Positions 35,157 to 48,107 are shown, counted from the stretch's first letter. The stretch is 64,000 nucleotides of DNA from Actinernus sp. WN-2022 (GCA_030867875.1 JAOWCC010000936.1:12904095-12968094); one strand, 5' to 3'. Notes: generated by a model not told the origin, from the letters alone. Numbers and translations: made by a program.

Positions 35157-35229
35157 AGCCTCTGGAGAGATTCGAACTCTCGACCTCTGGTTTACAAGAC
35201 CAGTGCTCTAACCACTGAGCTACAGAGGC
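35157..35229 (-). tRNA. tRNA-Thr(TGT)
   Basis: Intact, A44 form. Confidence 0.93.
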
Positions 35230-35717
35230 AGACCTGTTCTGTATTTGCAAAATGTAAACTAATTCTACATTAATTAGATGTTGATCACAAAAAGATAATG
35301 TAGAAGGATGTCAAATGTTGTTTCATGCCATCTAGAATTCAAACTCGGTATTTAACGTTTCTAAATATTCAAAGTTATGAAAATGGTTTAATTGGTGAGT
35401 TGTGAGACTCCATGTTTCATCAAGGAACAGATGTACCGTCACGTGCTCGAAATGAATTTCGATGAAACTTTTCAAGGTGGAACAGCATTCTTTAAATGAA
35501 ACTGTTGTTGTTGTTGTCGGTGTTATTATCATTGTCTTTGTTGTTGTTTTTCATTGTTATTTTGATATATATTTCAATCTCTAAAGAAATCTTTCAGTCG
35601 AATGACGTCCGCTTTTACCGTGCTCCGCTGTCTACTTAATTTAAATTCTCATTTCTTTATTTCAGTAGGTCTACACTCTGAAAGACAACATTTATGAGTA
35701 CTTTGTGAGGTATGTGA

Positions 35718-35790
35718 GCCTCTGTAGCTCAGTGGTTAGAGCACTGGTCTAGTAAACCAGGGGTCGAGAGTTCGAGTCTCTCCGGGGGCT
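35718..35790 (+). tRNA. tRNA-Thr(AGT), A69G variant
   Basis: Same T4-G69 wobble as the 31402 copy, exactly 4,316 bp away. Confidence 0.9.
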
Positions 35791-36236
35791 TTTTCGTGCA
35801 ATTTGCTCGATTGCCATGGCGTTCATCTACGCAATTCCTTTTGGAAAATAACAAGTCCGCATTCCAGAGATATATTTTTATCAATTTTATTTTCCGTCTA
35901 TGAACCCAATTAATGTTGTCTTGCCCTAGGAAGATGACACCTCGTTTTAGTTGGGCTTTAAACGTCAATATTCTATCCAGGGAAGCTTTCAATATACATT
36001 GACATGTTTAGCGAGAAGATAAGATGACGTTCCATTATTGTTTTTAAACGACCGATATAGCGCTAATCATAGTTGCCAAATATTTGCCAAGTTGCCCAGC
36101 AACAACCGGCATTTATTTGTTTTTCATTAAAAAAGAAATGAAAAATTTCAGCCTCTGCAAAGATTCCAATCAACGTCAAGTACGCCTTAGCAGCGATCAC
36201 CGATTTGTCGACATTGAAAAAGAATAGTAACTTTTC

Positions 36237-36309
36237 AGCCTCTGGAGAGATTCGAACTCTCGACCTCTGGTTTACAAGACCAGTGCTCTAACCACTGAGC
36301 TACAGAGGC
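36237..36309 (-). tRNA. tRNA-Thr(TGT)
   Basis: Intact, A44 form. Confidence 0.93.
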
Positions 36310-36797
36310 AGACCTGTTCTGTATTTGCAAAATGTAAACTAATTCTACATTAATTAGATGTTGATCACAAAAAGATAATGTAGAAGGATGTCAAATGTTG
36401 TTTCATGCCATCTAGAATTCAAACTCGGTATTTAACGTTTCTAAATATTCAAAGTTATGAAAATGGTTTAATTGGTGAGTTGTGAGACTCCATGTTTCAT
36501 CAAGGAACAGATGTACCGTCACGTGCTCGAAATGAATTTCGATGAAACTTTTCAAGGTGGAACAGCATTCTTTAAATGAAGCTTTTGTTGTTGTTGTCGG
36601 TGCTATTATCATTGTCTTTGTTGTAGTTTTTCATTGTTATTTTGATATATATTTCAATCTCTAAAGAAATCTTTCAGTCGAATGACGTCCGCTTCTACCG
36701 TGCTCCGCTGTCTAATTAATTTAAATTCTCATTTCTTTTTTTCATTAGGTCTACACTCTGAAAGACAACATTTATGAGTACTTTGTGAGGCATGTGA

Positions 36798-36870
36798 GCC
36801 TCTGTAGCTCAGTGGTTAGAGCACTGGTCTAGTAAACCAGGGGTCGAGAGTTCGAGTCTCTCCGGAGGCT
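36798..36870 (+). tRNA. tRNA-Thr(AGT)
   Basis: Consensus body; GAGGCATGTG 5' flank. Confidence 0.93.
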
Positions 36871-37315
36871 TTTTCGTGCAATTTGCTCGATTGCCATGGT
36901 GTTCATCTGCGCAATTCCTTTTGGAAAATAACAAGTCCGCATTCCAGAGATATATTTTATCAATTTTATTTTCCGTCTATGAACCCAATTAATGTTGTCT
37001 TGCCCTAGGAAGATGACACCTCGTTTTAGTTGGGCTTTAAACGTCAATATTCTATCCAGGGAAGCTTTCAATATACATTGACATGTTTAGCGAGAAGATA
37101 AGATGACGTTCCATTATTGTTTTTAAACGACCGATATAGCGCTAATCATAGTTGCCTAATATTTGCCAAGTTGCCCAGCAACAACCGGCATTTATTTGTT
37201 TCCCATTAAAAAAGAAATGAAAAATTTCAGCCTCTGCAAAGATTCCAATCAACGTCAAGTACGCCTTAGCAGCGATCACCGATTTGTCGACATTGAAAAA
37301 GAATAGTAACTTTTC

Positions 37316-37388
37316 AGCCTCTGGAGAGATTCGAACTCTCGACCTCTGGTTTACAAGACCAGTGCTCTAACCACTGAGCTACAGAGGC
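37316..37388 (-). tRNA. tRNA-Thr(TGT)
   Basis: Intact, A44 form. Confidence 0.93.
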
Positions 37389-37876
37389 AGACCTGTTCTG
37401 TATTTGCAAAATGTAAACTAATTCTACATTAATTAGATGTTGATCACAAAAAGATAATGTAGAAGGATGTCAAATGTTGTTTCATGCCATCTAGAATTCA
37501 AACTCGGTATTTAACATTTCTAAATATACAAAGTTATGAAAATGGTTTAATTGGTGAGTTGTGAGACTCCATGTTTCATTAAGGAACAGATGTACCGTCA
37601 CGTGCTCGAAATGAATTTCGATGAAACTTTTCAAGGTGGAACAGCATTCTTTAAATGAAGCTTTTGTTGTTGTTGTCGGTGTTATTATCATTGTCTTTAT
37701 TGTTGTTTTTCATTGCTATTTTGATATATATTTCAATCTCTAAAGAAATCTTTCAGTCGAATGACGTCCGCTTCTACCGATCTCCGCTGTCTAATTAATT
37801 TAAATTCTCATTTCTTTATTTCAGTAGGTCTACACTCTGAAAGACAACATTTATGAGTACTTTGTGAGGTATGTGA

Positions 37877-37949
37877 GCCTCTGTAGCTCAGTGGTTAGAG
37901 CACTGGTCTAGTAAACCAGGGGTCGAGAGTTCGAGTCTCTCCGGAGGCT
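37877..37949 (+). tRNA. tRNA-Thr(AGT)
   Basis: Consensus body and T5 terminator. Confidence 0.93.
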
Positions 37950-38394
37950 TTTTCGTGCAATTTGCTCGATTGCCATGGCGTTCATCTGCGCAATTCCTTT
38001 TGGAAAATAACAAGTCCGCATTCCAGAGATATATTTTATGAATTTTATTTTCCGTCTATGAACCCAATTAATGTAGTCTTGCCCTAGGAAGATGACACCT
38101 CGTTTTAGTTGGGCTTTAAACGTCAATATTCTATCCAGGGAAGCTTTCAATATACATTGACATGTTTAGCGAGAAGATAAGATGACGTTCCATTATTGTT
38201 TTTAAACGACCGATATAGCGCTAATCATAGTTGCCAAATATTTGCCAAGTTGCCCAGCAACAACCGGCATTTATTTGTTTCCCATTAAAAAAGAAATGAA
38301 AAATTTCAGCCTCTGCAAAGATTCCAATCAACGTCAAGTACGCCTTAGCAGCGATCACCGATTTGTCGACATTGAAAATGAATAGTAACTTTTC

Positions 38395-38467
38395 AGCCTC
38401 TGGAGAGATTCGAACTCTCGACCTCTGGTTTACAAGACCAGTGCTCTAACCACTGAGCTACAGAGGC
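38395..38467 (-). tRNA. tRNA-Thr(TGT)
   Basis: Intact, A44 form; shortened TTTT terminator variant. Confidence 0.92.
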
Positions 38468-38955
38468 AGACCTGTTCTGTATTTGCAAAATGTAAACTAA
38501 TTCTACATTAATTAGATGTTGATCACAAAAAGATAATGTAGAAGGATGTCAAATGTTGTTTCATGCCATCTAGAATTCAAACTCGGTATTTAACGTTTCT
38601 AAATATTCAAAGTTATGAAAATGGTTTAATTGGTGAGTTGTGAGACTCCATGTTTCATCAAGGAACAGATGTACCGTCACGTGCTCGAAATGAATTTCGA
38701 TGAAACTTTTCAAGGTGGAACAGCATTCTTTAAATGAAACTGTTGTTGTTGTTGTCGGTGTTATTATCATTGTCTTTGTTGTTGTTTTTCATTGCTATTT
38801 TGATATATATTTCAATCTCTAAAGAAATCTTTCAGTCGAATGACGTCCGCTTCTACCGATCTCCGCTGTCTAATTAATTTAAATTCTCATTTCTTTATTT
38901 CAGTAGGTCTACACTCTGAAAGACAACATTTATGAGTACTTTGTGAGGTATGTGA

Positions 38956-39028
38956 GCCTCTGTAGCTCAGTGGTTAGAGCACTGGTCTAGTAAACCAGGG
39001 GTCGAGAGTTCGAGTCTCTCCGGAGGCT
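38956..39028 (+). tRNA. tRNA-Thr(AGT)
   Basis: Consensus body and T5 terminator. Confidence 0.93.
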
Positions 39029-39473
39029 TTTTCGTGCAATTTGCTCGATTGCCATGGCGTTCATCTGCGCAATTCCTTTTGGAAAATAACAAGTCCGCAT
39101 TCCAGAGATATATTTTATGAATTTTATTTTCCGTCTATGAACCCAATTAATGTAGTCTTGCCCTAGGAAGATGACACCTCGTTTTAGTTGGGCTTTAAAC
39201 GTCAATATTCTATCCAGGGAAGCTTTCAATATACATTGACATGTTTAGCGAGAAGATAAGATGACGTTCCATTATTGTTTTTAAACGACCGATATAGCGC
39301 TAATCATAGTTGCCAAATATTTGCCAAGTTGCCCAGCAACAACCGGCATTTATTTGTTTCCCATTAAAAAAGAAATGAAAAATTTCAGCCTCTGCAAAGA
39401 TTCCAATCAACGTCAAGTACGCCTTAGCAGCGATCACCGATTTGTCGACATTGAAAAAGAATAGTAACTTTTC

Positions 39474-39546
39474 AGCCTCTGGAGAGATTCGAACTCTCGA
39501 CCTCTGGTTTACAAGACCAGTGCTCTAACCACTGAGCTACAGAGGC
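39474..39546 (-). tRNA. tRNA-Thr(TGT)
   Basis: Intact, A44 form. Confidence 0.93.
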
Positions 39547-40034
39547 AGACCTGTTCTGTATTTGCAAAATGTAAACTAATTCTACATTAATTAGATGTTG
39601 ATCACAAAAAGATAATGTAGAAGGATGTCAAATGTTGTTTCATGCCATCTAGAATTCAAACTCGGTATTTAACGTTTCTAAATATTCAAAGTTATGAAAA
39701 TGGTTTAATTGGTGAGTTGTGAGACTCCATGTTTCATCAAGGAACAGATGTACCGTCACGTGCTCGAAATGAATTTCGATGAAACTTTTCAAGGTGGAAC
39801 AGCATTCTTTAAATGAAACTGTTGTTGTTGTTGTCGGTGTTATTATCATTGTCTTTGTTGTTGTTTTTCATTGTTATTTTGATATATATTTCAATCTCTA
39901 AAGAAATCTTTCAGTCGAATGACGTCCGCTTTTACCGTGCTCCGCTGTCTACTTAATTTAAATTCTCATTTCTTTATTTCAGTAGGTCTACACTCTGAAA
40001 GACAACATTTATGAGTACTTTGTGAGGTATGTGA

Positions 40035-40107
40035 GCCTCTGTAGCTCAGTGGTTAGAGCACTGGTCTAGTAAACCAGGGGTCGAGAGTTCGAGTCTCTCC
40101 GGAGGCT
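40035..40107 (+). tRNA. tRNA-Thr(AGT)
   Basis: Consensus body; the following spacer has CATCTGTGCAA and GTCTGTGAAC variants seen only here. Confidence 0.93.
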
Positions 40108-40552
40108 TTTTCGTGCAATTTGCTCGATTGCCATGGCGTTCATCTGTGCAATTCCTTTTGGAAAATAACAAGTCCGCATTCCAGAGATATATTTTATGAA
40201 TTTTATTTTCCGTCTGTGAACCCAATTAATGTTGTCTTGCCCTAGGAAGATGACACCTCGTTTTAGTTGGGCTTTAAACGTCAATATTCTATCCAGGGAA
40301 GCTTTCAATATACATTGACATGTTTAGCGAGAAGATAAGATGACGTTCCATTATTGTTTTTAAACGACCGATATAGCGCTAATCATAGTTGCCAAATATT
40401 TGCCAAGTTGCCCAGCAACAACCGGCTTTTATTTGTTTCCCATTAAAAAAGAAATGAAAAATTTCAGCCTCTGCAAAGATTCCAATCAACGTCAAGTACG
40501 CCTTAGCAGCGATCACCGATTTGTCGACATTGAAAAAGAATAGTAACTTTTC

Positions 40553-40625
40553 AGTCTCTGGAGAGATTCGAACTCTCGACCTCTGGTTTACAAGACCAGT
40601 GCTCTAACCACTGAGCTACAGAGGC
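40553..40625 (-). tRNA. tRNA-Thr(TGT), acceptor mismatch
   Basis: A44 form with G71 to A, leaving C2/A71 unpaired next to the end; last of the A44 run. Confidence 0.82.
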
Positions 40626-41113
40626 AGACCTGTTCTGTATTTGCAAAATGTAAACTAATTCTACATTAATTAGATGTTGATCACAAAAAGATAATGTAGA
40701 AGGATGTCAAATGTTGTTTCATGCCATCTAGAATTCAAACTCGGTATTTAACGTTTCTAAATATTCAAAGTTATGAAAATGGTTTAATTGGTGAGTTGTG
40801 AGACTCCATGTTTCATCAAGGAACAGATGTACCGTCACGTGCTCGAAATGAATTTCGATGAAACTTTTCAAGGTGGAACAGCATTCTTTAAATGAAACTG
40901 TTGTTGTTGTTGTCGGTGTTATTATCATTGTCTTTGTTGTTGTTTTTCATTGTTATTTTGATATATATTTCAAACTCTAAAGAAATCTTTCAGTCGAATG
41001 ACGTCCGCTTTTACCGTGCTCCGCTGTCTACTTAATTTAAATTCTCATTTCTTTATTTCAGTAGGTCTACACTCTGAAAGACAACATTTATGAGTACTTT
41101 GTGAGGTATGTGA

Positions 41114-41186
41114 GCCTCTGTAGCTCAGTGGTTAGAGCACTGGTCTAGTAAACCAGGGGTCGAGAGTTCGAGTCTCTCCGGAGGCT
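41114..41186 (+). tRNA. tRNA-Thr(AGT)
   Basis: Consensus body and T5 terminator. Confidence 0.93.
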
Positions 41187-41631
41187 TTTTCGTGCAATTT
41201 GCTCGATTGCCATGGCGTTCATCTGCGCAATTCCTTTTGGAAAATAACAAGTCCGCATTCCAGAGATATATTTTTATCAATTTTTTTTTCCGTCTATGAA
41301 CCCAATTAATGTTGTCTTGCCCTAGGAAGATGACACCTCGTTTTAGTTGGGCTTTAAACGTCAATATTCTATCCAGGGAAGCTTTCAATATACATTGACA
41401 TGTTTAGCGAGAAGATAAGATGACGTTCCATTATTGTTTTTAAACGACCGATATAGCGCTAATCATAGTTGCCAAATATTTGCCAAGTTGCCCAGCAACA
41501 ACCGGCATTTATTTGTTTTTCATTAAAAAGAAATGAAAAATTTCAGCCTCTGCAAAGATTCCAATCAACGTCAAGTACGCCTTAGCAGCGATCACCGATT
41601 TGTCGACATTGAAAAAGAATAGTAACTTTTC

Positions 41632-41704
41632 AGCCTCTGGAGAGATTCGAACTCTCGACCCCTGGTTTACAAGACCAGTGCTCTAACCACTGAGCTACAG
41701 AGGC
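41632..41704 (-). tRNA. tRNA-Thr(TGT)
   Basis: Intact; G44 form from here to the end of the array. Confidence 0.93.
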
Positions 41705-42192
41705 AGACCTGTTCTGTATTTGCAAGATGTAAACTAATTCTACATTAATTAGATGTTGATCACAAAAAGATAATGTAGAAGGATGTCAAATGTTGTTTCA
41801 TGCCATCTAGAATTCAAACTCGGTATTTAACATTTCTAAATATACAAAGTTTTGAAAATGGTTTAATTGGTGAGTTGTGAGACTCCATGTTTCATCAAGG
41901 AACAGATGTACCGTCACGTGCTCGAAATGAATTTCGATGAAACTTTTCAAGGTGGAACAGCATTCTTTAAATGAAGCTTTAGTTGTTGTTGTCGGTGTTA
42001 TTATCATTGTCTATGTTGTTGTTTTTCATTGCTATTTTGATATATATTTCAATCTCTAAAGAAATCTTTCAGTCGAATGACGTCCGCTTCTACCGATCTC
42101 CGCTGTCTAATTAATTTAAATTCTCATTTCTTTATTTCAGTAGGTCTACACTCTGAAAGACAACATTTATGAGTACTTTGTGAGGTATGTCA

Positions 42193-42265
42193 GCCTCTGT
42201 AGCTCAGTGGTTAGAGCACTGGTCTAGTAAACCAGGGGTCGAGAGTTCGAGTCTCTCCGGAGGCT
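42193..42265 (+). tRNA. tRNA-Thr(AGT)
   Basis: Consensus body, in a TATGTCAGCC 5' flank shared with the next two copies. Confidence 0.93.
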
Positions 42266-42710
42266 TTTTCGTGCAATTTGCTCGATTGCCATGGCGTTCA
42301 TCTGCGCAATTCCTTTTGGAAAATAACAAGTCCGCATTCCAGAGATATATTTTATGAATTTTATTTTCCGTCTATGAACCCAATTAATGTTGTCTTGCCC
42401 TAGGAAGATGACACCTCGTTTTAGTTGGGCTTTAAACGTCAATATTCTATCCATGGAAGCTTTCAATATACATTGACATGTTTAGCGAGAAGATAAGATG
42501 ACGTTCCATTATTGTTTTTAAACGACCGATATAGCGCTAATCATAGTTGCCAAATATTTGCCAAGTTGCCCAGCAACAACCGGCATTTATTTGTTTCCCA
42601 TTAAAAAAGAAATGAAAAATTTCAGCCTCTGCAAATATTCCAATCAACGTCAAGTACGCCTTAGCAGCGATCACCGATTTGTCGACATTGAAAAAGAATA
42701 GTAACTTTTC

Positions 42711-42783
42711 AGCCTCTGGAGAGATTCGAACTCTCGACCCCTGGTTTACAAGACCAGTGCTCTAACCACTGAGCTACAGAGGC
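42711..42783 (-). tRNA. tRNA-Thr(TGT)
   Basis: Intact, G44 form. Confidence 0.93.
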
Positions 42784-43271
42784 AGACCTGTTCTGTATTT
42801 GCAAGATGTAAACTAATTCTACATTAATTAGATGTTGATCACAAAAAGATAATGTAGAAGGATGTCAAATGTTGTTTCATGCCATCTAGAATTCAAACTC
42901 GGTATTTAACATTTCTAAATATACAAAGTTTTGAAAATGGTTTAATTGGTGAGTTGTGAGACTCCATGTTTCATCAAGGAACAGATGTACCGTCACGTGC
43001 TCGAAATGAATTTCGATGAAACTTTTCAAGGTGGAACAGCATTCTTTAAATGAAGCTTTTGTTGTTGTTGTCGGTGTTATTATCATTGTCTATGTTGTTG
43101 TTTTTCATTGCTATTTTGATATATATTTCAATCTCTAAAGAAATCTTTCAGTCGAATGACGTCCGCTTCTACCGATCTCCGCTGTCTAATTAATTTAAAT
43201 TCTCATTTCTTTATTTCAGTAGGTCTACACTCTGAAAGACAACATTTATGAGTACTTTGTGAGGTATGTCA

Positions 43272-43344
43272 GCCTCTGTAGCTCAGTGGTTAGAGCACTG
43301 GTCTAGTAAACCAGGGGTCGAGAGTTCGAGTCTCTCCGGAGGCT
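43272..43344 (+). tRNA. tRNA-Thr(AGT)
   Basis: Consensus body; TATGTCAGCC flank. Confidence 0.93.
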
Positions 43345-43789
43345 TTTTCGTGCAATTTGCTCGATTGCCATGGCGTTCATCTGCGCAATTCCTTTTGGAA
43401 AATAACAAGTCCGCATTCCAGAGATATATTTTATGAATTTTATTTTCCGTCTATGAACCCAATTAATGTTGTCTTGCCCTAGGAAGATGACACCTCGTTT
43501 TAGTTGGGCTTTAAACGTCAATATTCTATCCATGGAAGCTTTCAATATACATTGACATGTTTAGCGAGAAGATAAGATGACGTTCCATTATTGTTTTTAA
43601 ACGACCGATATAGCGCTAATCATAGTTGCCAAATATTTGCCAAGTTGCCCAGCAACAACCGGCATTTATTTGTTTCCCATTAAAAAAGAAATGAAAAATG
43701 TCAGCCTCTGCAAAGATTCCAATCAACGTCAAGTACGCCTTAGCAGCGATCACCGATTTGTCGACATTGAAAAAGAATAGTAACTTTTC

Positions 43790-43862
43790 AGCCTCTGGAG
43801 AGATTCGAACTCTCGACCCCTGGTTTACAAGACCAGTGCTCTAACCACTGAGCTACAGAGGC
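43790..43862 (-). tRNA. tRNA-Thr(TGT)
   Basis: Intact, G44 form. Confidence 0.93.
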
Positions 43863-44349
43863 AGACCTGTTCTGTATTTGCAAAATGTAAACTAATTCTA
43901 CATTAATTAGATGTTGATCACAAAAGATAATGTAGAAGGATGTCAAATGTTGCTTCATGCCATCTAGAATTCAAACTCGGTATTTAACATTTCTAAATAT
44001 TTAAAGTTATGAAAATGGTTTAATTGGTGAGTTGTGAGACTCCATGTTTCATCAAGGAACAGATGTACCGTCACGTGCTCGAAATGAATTTCGATGAAAC
44101 TTTTGAAGGTGGAACAGCATTCTTTAAATGAAACTGTTGTTGTTGTTGTCGGTGTTATTTTCATTGTCTATGTTGTTGTTTTTCATTGCTATTTTGATAT
44201 ATATTTCAATCTCTAAAGAAATCTTTCAGTCGAATGACGTCCGCTTCTACCGATCTCCGCTGTCTAATTAATTTAAATTCTCATTTCTTTATTTCAGTAG
44301 GTCTACACTCTGAAAGACAACATTTATGAGTACTTTGTGAGGTATGTCA

Positions 44350-44422
44350 GCCTCTGTAGCTCAGTGGTTAGAGCACTGGTCTAGTAAACCAGGGGTCGAG
44401 AGTTCGAGTCTCTCCGGAGGCT
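44350..44422 (+). tRNA. tRNA-Thr(AGT)
   Basis: Consensus body; TATGTCAGCC flank. Confidence 0.93.
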
Positions 44423-44867
44423 TTTTCGTGCAATTTGCTCGATTGCCATGGCGTTCATCTGCGCAATTCCTTTTGGAAAATAACAAGTCCGCATTCCAGA
44501 GATATATTTTATGAATTTTATTTTCCGTCTATGAACCCAATTAATGTTGTCTTGCCCTAGGAAGATGACACCTCGTTTTAGTTGGGCTTTAAACGTCAAT
44601 ATTCTATCCATGGAAGCTTTCAATATACATTGACATGTTTAGCGAGAAGATAAGATGACGTTCCATTATTGTTTTTAAACGACCGATATAGCGCTAATCA
44701 TAGTTGCCAAATATTTGCCAAGTTGCCCAGCAACAACCGGCATTTATTTGTTTCCCATTAAAAAAGAAATGAAAAATGTCAGCCTCTGCAAAGATTCCAA
44801 TCAACGTCAAGTACGCCTTAGCAGCGATCACCGATTTGTCGACATTGAAAAAGAATAGTAACTTTTC

Positions 44868-44940
44868 AGCCTCTGGAGAGATTCGAACTCTCGACCCCTG
44901 GTTTACAAGACCAGTGCTCTAACCACTGAGCTACAGAGGC
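44868..44940 (-). tRNA. tRNA-Thr(TGT)
   Basis: Intact, G44 form. Confidence 0.93.
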
Positions 44941-45427
44941 AGACCTGTTCTGTATTTGCAAAATGTAAACTAATTCTACATTAATTAGATGTTGATCACA
45001 AAAGATAATGTAGAAGGATGTCAAATGTTGCTTCATGCCATCTAGAATTCAAACTCGGTATTTAACATTTCTAAATATTTAAAGTTATGAAAATGGTTTA
45101 ATTGGTGAGTTGTGAGACTCCATGTTTCATCAAGGAACAGATGTACCGTCACGTGCTCGAAATGAATTTCGATGAAACTTTTGAAGGTGGAACAGCATTC
45201 TTTAAATGAAACTGTTGTTGTTGTTGTCGGTGTTATTATCATTGTCTTTGTTGTTGTTTTTCATTGCTATTTTGATATATATTTCAATCTCTAAAGAAAT
45301 CTTTCAGTCGAATGACGTCCGCTTCTACCGTTCTCCGCTGTCTAATTAATTTAAATTCTCATTTCTTTATTTCAGTAGGTCTACACTCTGAAAGACAACA
45401 TTTATGAGTACTTTGTGAGGTATGTGA

Positions 45428-45500
45428 GCCTCTGTAGCTCTGTGGTTAGAGCACTGGTCTAGTAAACCAGGGGTCGAGAGTTCGAGTCTCTCCGGAGGCT
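45428..45500 (+). tRNA. tRNA-Thr(AGT), A14T variant
   Basis: GCTCTGTGG replaces GCTCAGTGG, changing the invariant A14 that pairs with T8 and also lies in the A box; probably weak or non-functional. First copy with a T6 terminator followed by GTAC. Confidence 0.75.
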
Positions 45501-45945
45501 TTTTTGTACAATTTGCTCGATTGCCATGGCGTTCATCTGCGCAATTCCTTTTGGAAAATAACAAGTCCGCATTCCAGAGATATATTTTATCAATTTTATT
45601 TTCCGTCTATGAACCCAATTAATGTTGTCTTGCCCTAGGAAGATGACACCTCGTTTTAGTTGGGCTTTAAACGTCAATATTCTATCCAGGGAAGCTTTCA
45701 ATATACATTGACATGTTTAGCGACAAGATAAGATGACGTTCCATTATTGTTTTTAAACGACCGATATAGCGCTAATCATAGTTGCCAAATATTTGCCAAG
45801 TTGCCCAGCAACAACCGGCATTTATTTGTTTCCCATTAAAAAAGAAATGAAAAATTTCAGCCTCTGCAAAGATTCCAATCAACGTCAAGTACGCCTTAGC
45901 AGCGATCACCGATTTGTCGACATTGAAAAAGAATAGTAACTTTTC

Positions 45946-46018
45946 AGCCTCTGGAGAGATTCGAACTCTCGACCCCTGGTTTACAAGACCAGTGCTCTAA
46001 CCACTGAGCTACAGAGGC
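45946..46018 (-). tRNA. tRNA-Thr(TGT)
   Basis: Intact, G44 form. Confidence 0.93.
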
Positions 46019-46505
46019 AGACCTGTTCTGTATTTGCAAAATGTAAACTAATTCTACATTAATTAGATGTTGATCACAAAAGATAATGTAGAAGGATGTC
46101 AAATGTTGCTTCATGCCATCTAGAATTCAAACTCGGTATTTAACATTTCTAAATATTTAAAGTTATGAAAATGGTTTAATTGGTGAGTTGTGAGACTCCA
46201 TGTTTCATCAAGGAACAGATGTACCGTCACGTGCTCGAAATGAATTTCGATGAAACTTTTCAAGGTGGAACAGCATTCTTTAAATGAAACTGTTGTTGTT
46301 GTTGTCGGTGTTATTATCATTGTCTTTGTTGTTGTTTTTCATTGCTATTTTGATATATATTTCAATCTCTAAAGAAATCTTTCAGTCGAATGACGTCCGC
46401 TTCTACCGTTCTCCGCTGTCTAATTAATTTAAATTCTCATTTCTTTATTTCAGTAGGTCTACACTCTGAAAGACAACATTTATGAGTACTTTGTGAGGTA
46501 TGTGA

Positions 46506-46584
46506 GCCTCTGTAGCTCTGTAGAGCTCTGTAGAGCACTGGTCTAGTAAACCAGGGGTCGAGAGTTCGAGTCTCTCCGGAGGCT
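46506..46584 (+). pseudogene. tRNA-Thr(AGT) with D-arm micro-duplication
   Basis: 79 nt long: GAGCTCTGTA is duplicated in the D arm, adding 6 nt net and removing AGTGGTTA including the GG that contacts the T loop. The A box is destroyed. It derives from the A14T variant next door. Acceptor, anticodon and T arms are intact. Confidence 0.85.
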
Positions 46585-47029
46585 TTTTTGTACAATTTGC
46601 TCGATTGCCATGGCGTTCATCTGCGCAATTCCTTTTGGAAAATAACAAGTCCGCATTCCAGAGATATATTTTATCAATTTTATTTTCCGTCTATGAACCC
46701 AATTAATGTTGTCTTGCCCTAGGAAGATGACACCTCGTTTTAGTTGGGCTTTAAACGTCAATATTCTATCCAGGGAAGCTTTCAATAAACATTGACATGT
46801 TTAGCGAGAAGATAAGATGACGTTCCATTATTATTTTTAAACGACCGATATAGCGCTAATCATAGTTGCCAAATATTTGCCAAGTTGCCCAGCAACAACC
46901 GGCATTTATTTGTTTCCCATTAAAAAAGAAATGAAAAATTTCAGCCTCTGCAAAGATTCCAATCAACGTCAAGTACGCCTTAGCAGCGATCACCGATTTG
47001 TCGACATTGAAAAAGAATAGTAACTTTTC

Positions 47030-47102
47030 AGCCTCTGGAGAGATTCCAACTCTCGACCCCTGGTTTACAAGACCAGTGCTCTAACCACTGAGCTACAGAG
47101 GC
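47030..47102 (-). pseudogene. tRNA-Thr(TGT), C56G
   Basis: T loop TTGGAAT: the invariant C56, needed for the G19-C56 contact and the B box, is G. Probably inactive. Confidence 0.7.
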
Positions 47103-47589
47103 AGACCTGTTCTGTATTTGCAAAATGTAAACTAATTCTACATTAATTAGATGTTGATCACAAAAGATAATGTAGAAGGATGTCAAATGTTGCTTCATGC
47201 CATCTAGAATTCAAACTCGGTATTTAACATTTCTAAATATTTAAAGTTATGAAAATGGTTTAATTGGTGAGTTGTGAGACTCCATGTTTCATCAAGGAAC
47301 AGATGTACCGTCACGTGCTCGAAATGAATTTCGATGAAACTTTTGAAGGTGGAACATCATTCTTTAAATGAAACTGTTGTTGTTGTTGTCGGTGTTATTA
47401 TCATTGTCTTTGTTGTTGTTTTTCATTGCTATTTTGATATATATTTCAATCTCTAAAGAAATCTTTCAGTCGAATGACGTCCGCTTCTACCGTTCTCCGC
47501 TGTCTAATTAATTTAAATTCTCATTTCTTTATTTCAGTAGGTCTACACTCTGAAAGACAACATTTATGAGTACTTTGTGAGGTATGTGA

Positions 47590-47662
47590 GCCTCTGTAGC
47601 TCAGTGGTTAGAGCACTGGTCTAGTAAACCAGGGGTCGAGAGTTCGAGTCTCTCCGGAGGCT
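47590..47662 (+). tRNA. tRNA-Thr(AGT)
   Basis: Consensus body; T6 terminator. Confidence 0.93.
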
Positions 47663-48107
47663 TTTTTGTACAATTTGCTCGATTGCCATGGCGTTCATCT
47701 GCGCAATTCCTTTTGGAAAATAACAAGTCCGCATTCCAGAGATATATTTTATAAATTTTATTTTCCGTCTATGAACCCAATTAATGTTGTCTTGCCCTAG
47801 GAAGATGACACCTCGTTTTAGTTGGGCTTTAAACGTCAATATTCTATCCAGGGAAGCTTTCAATATACATTGACATATTTAGCGAGAAGATAAGATATCG
47901 TTCCATTATGGTTTTTAAACGACCGATATAGCGCTAATCATAGTTGCTAAATATTTGCCAAGTTGCCCAGCAACAACCGGCATTTATTTGTTTCCCATTA
48001 AAAAAGAAATGAAAAATTTCAGCCTCTGCAAAGATTCCAATCAACGTCAAGTACGCCTTAGCAGCGATCACCGATTTGTAGACATTGAAAAAGAATAGTA
48101 ACTTTTC

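Larger units (their letters stand above)
33175..37490. repeat. Higher-order repeat block B (4 units, 4,316 bp)
   Basis: It repeats block A variant for variant, including the CGGGGGCT-ended tRNA at 35718 and the GAAAATGAATAG change near 34060. A partial third copy continues to about 39.6 kb (GAAAATGAATAG again near 38378) before the variants diverge. Confidence 0.75.
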
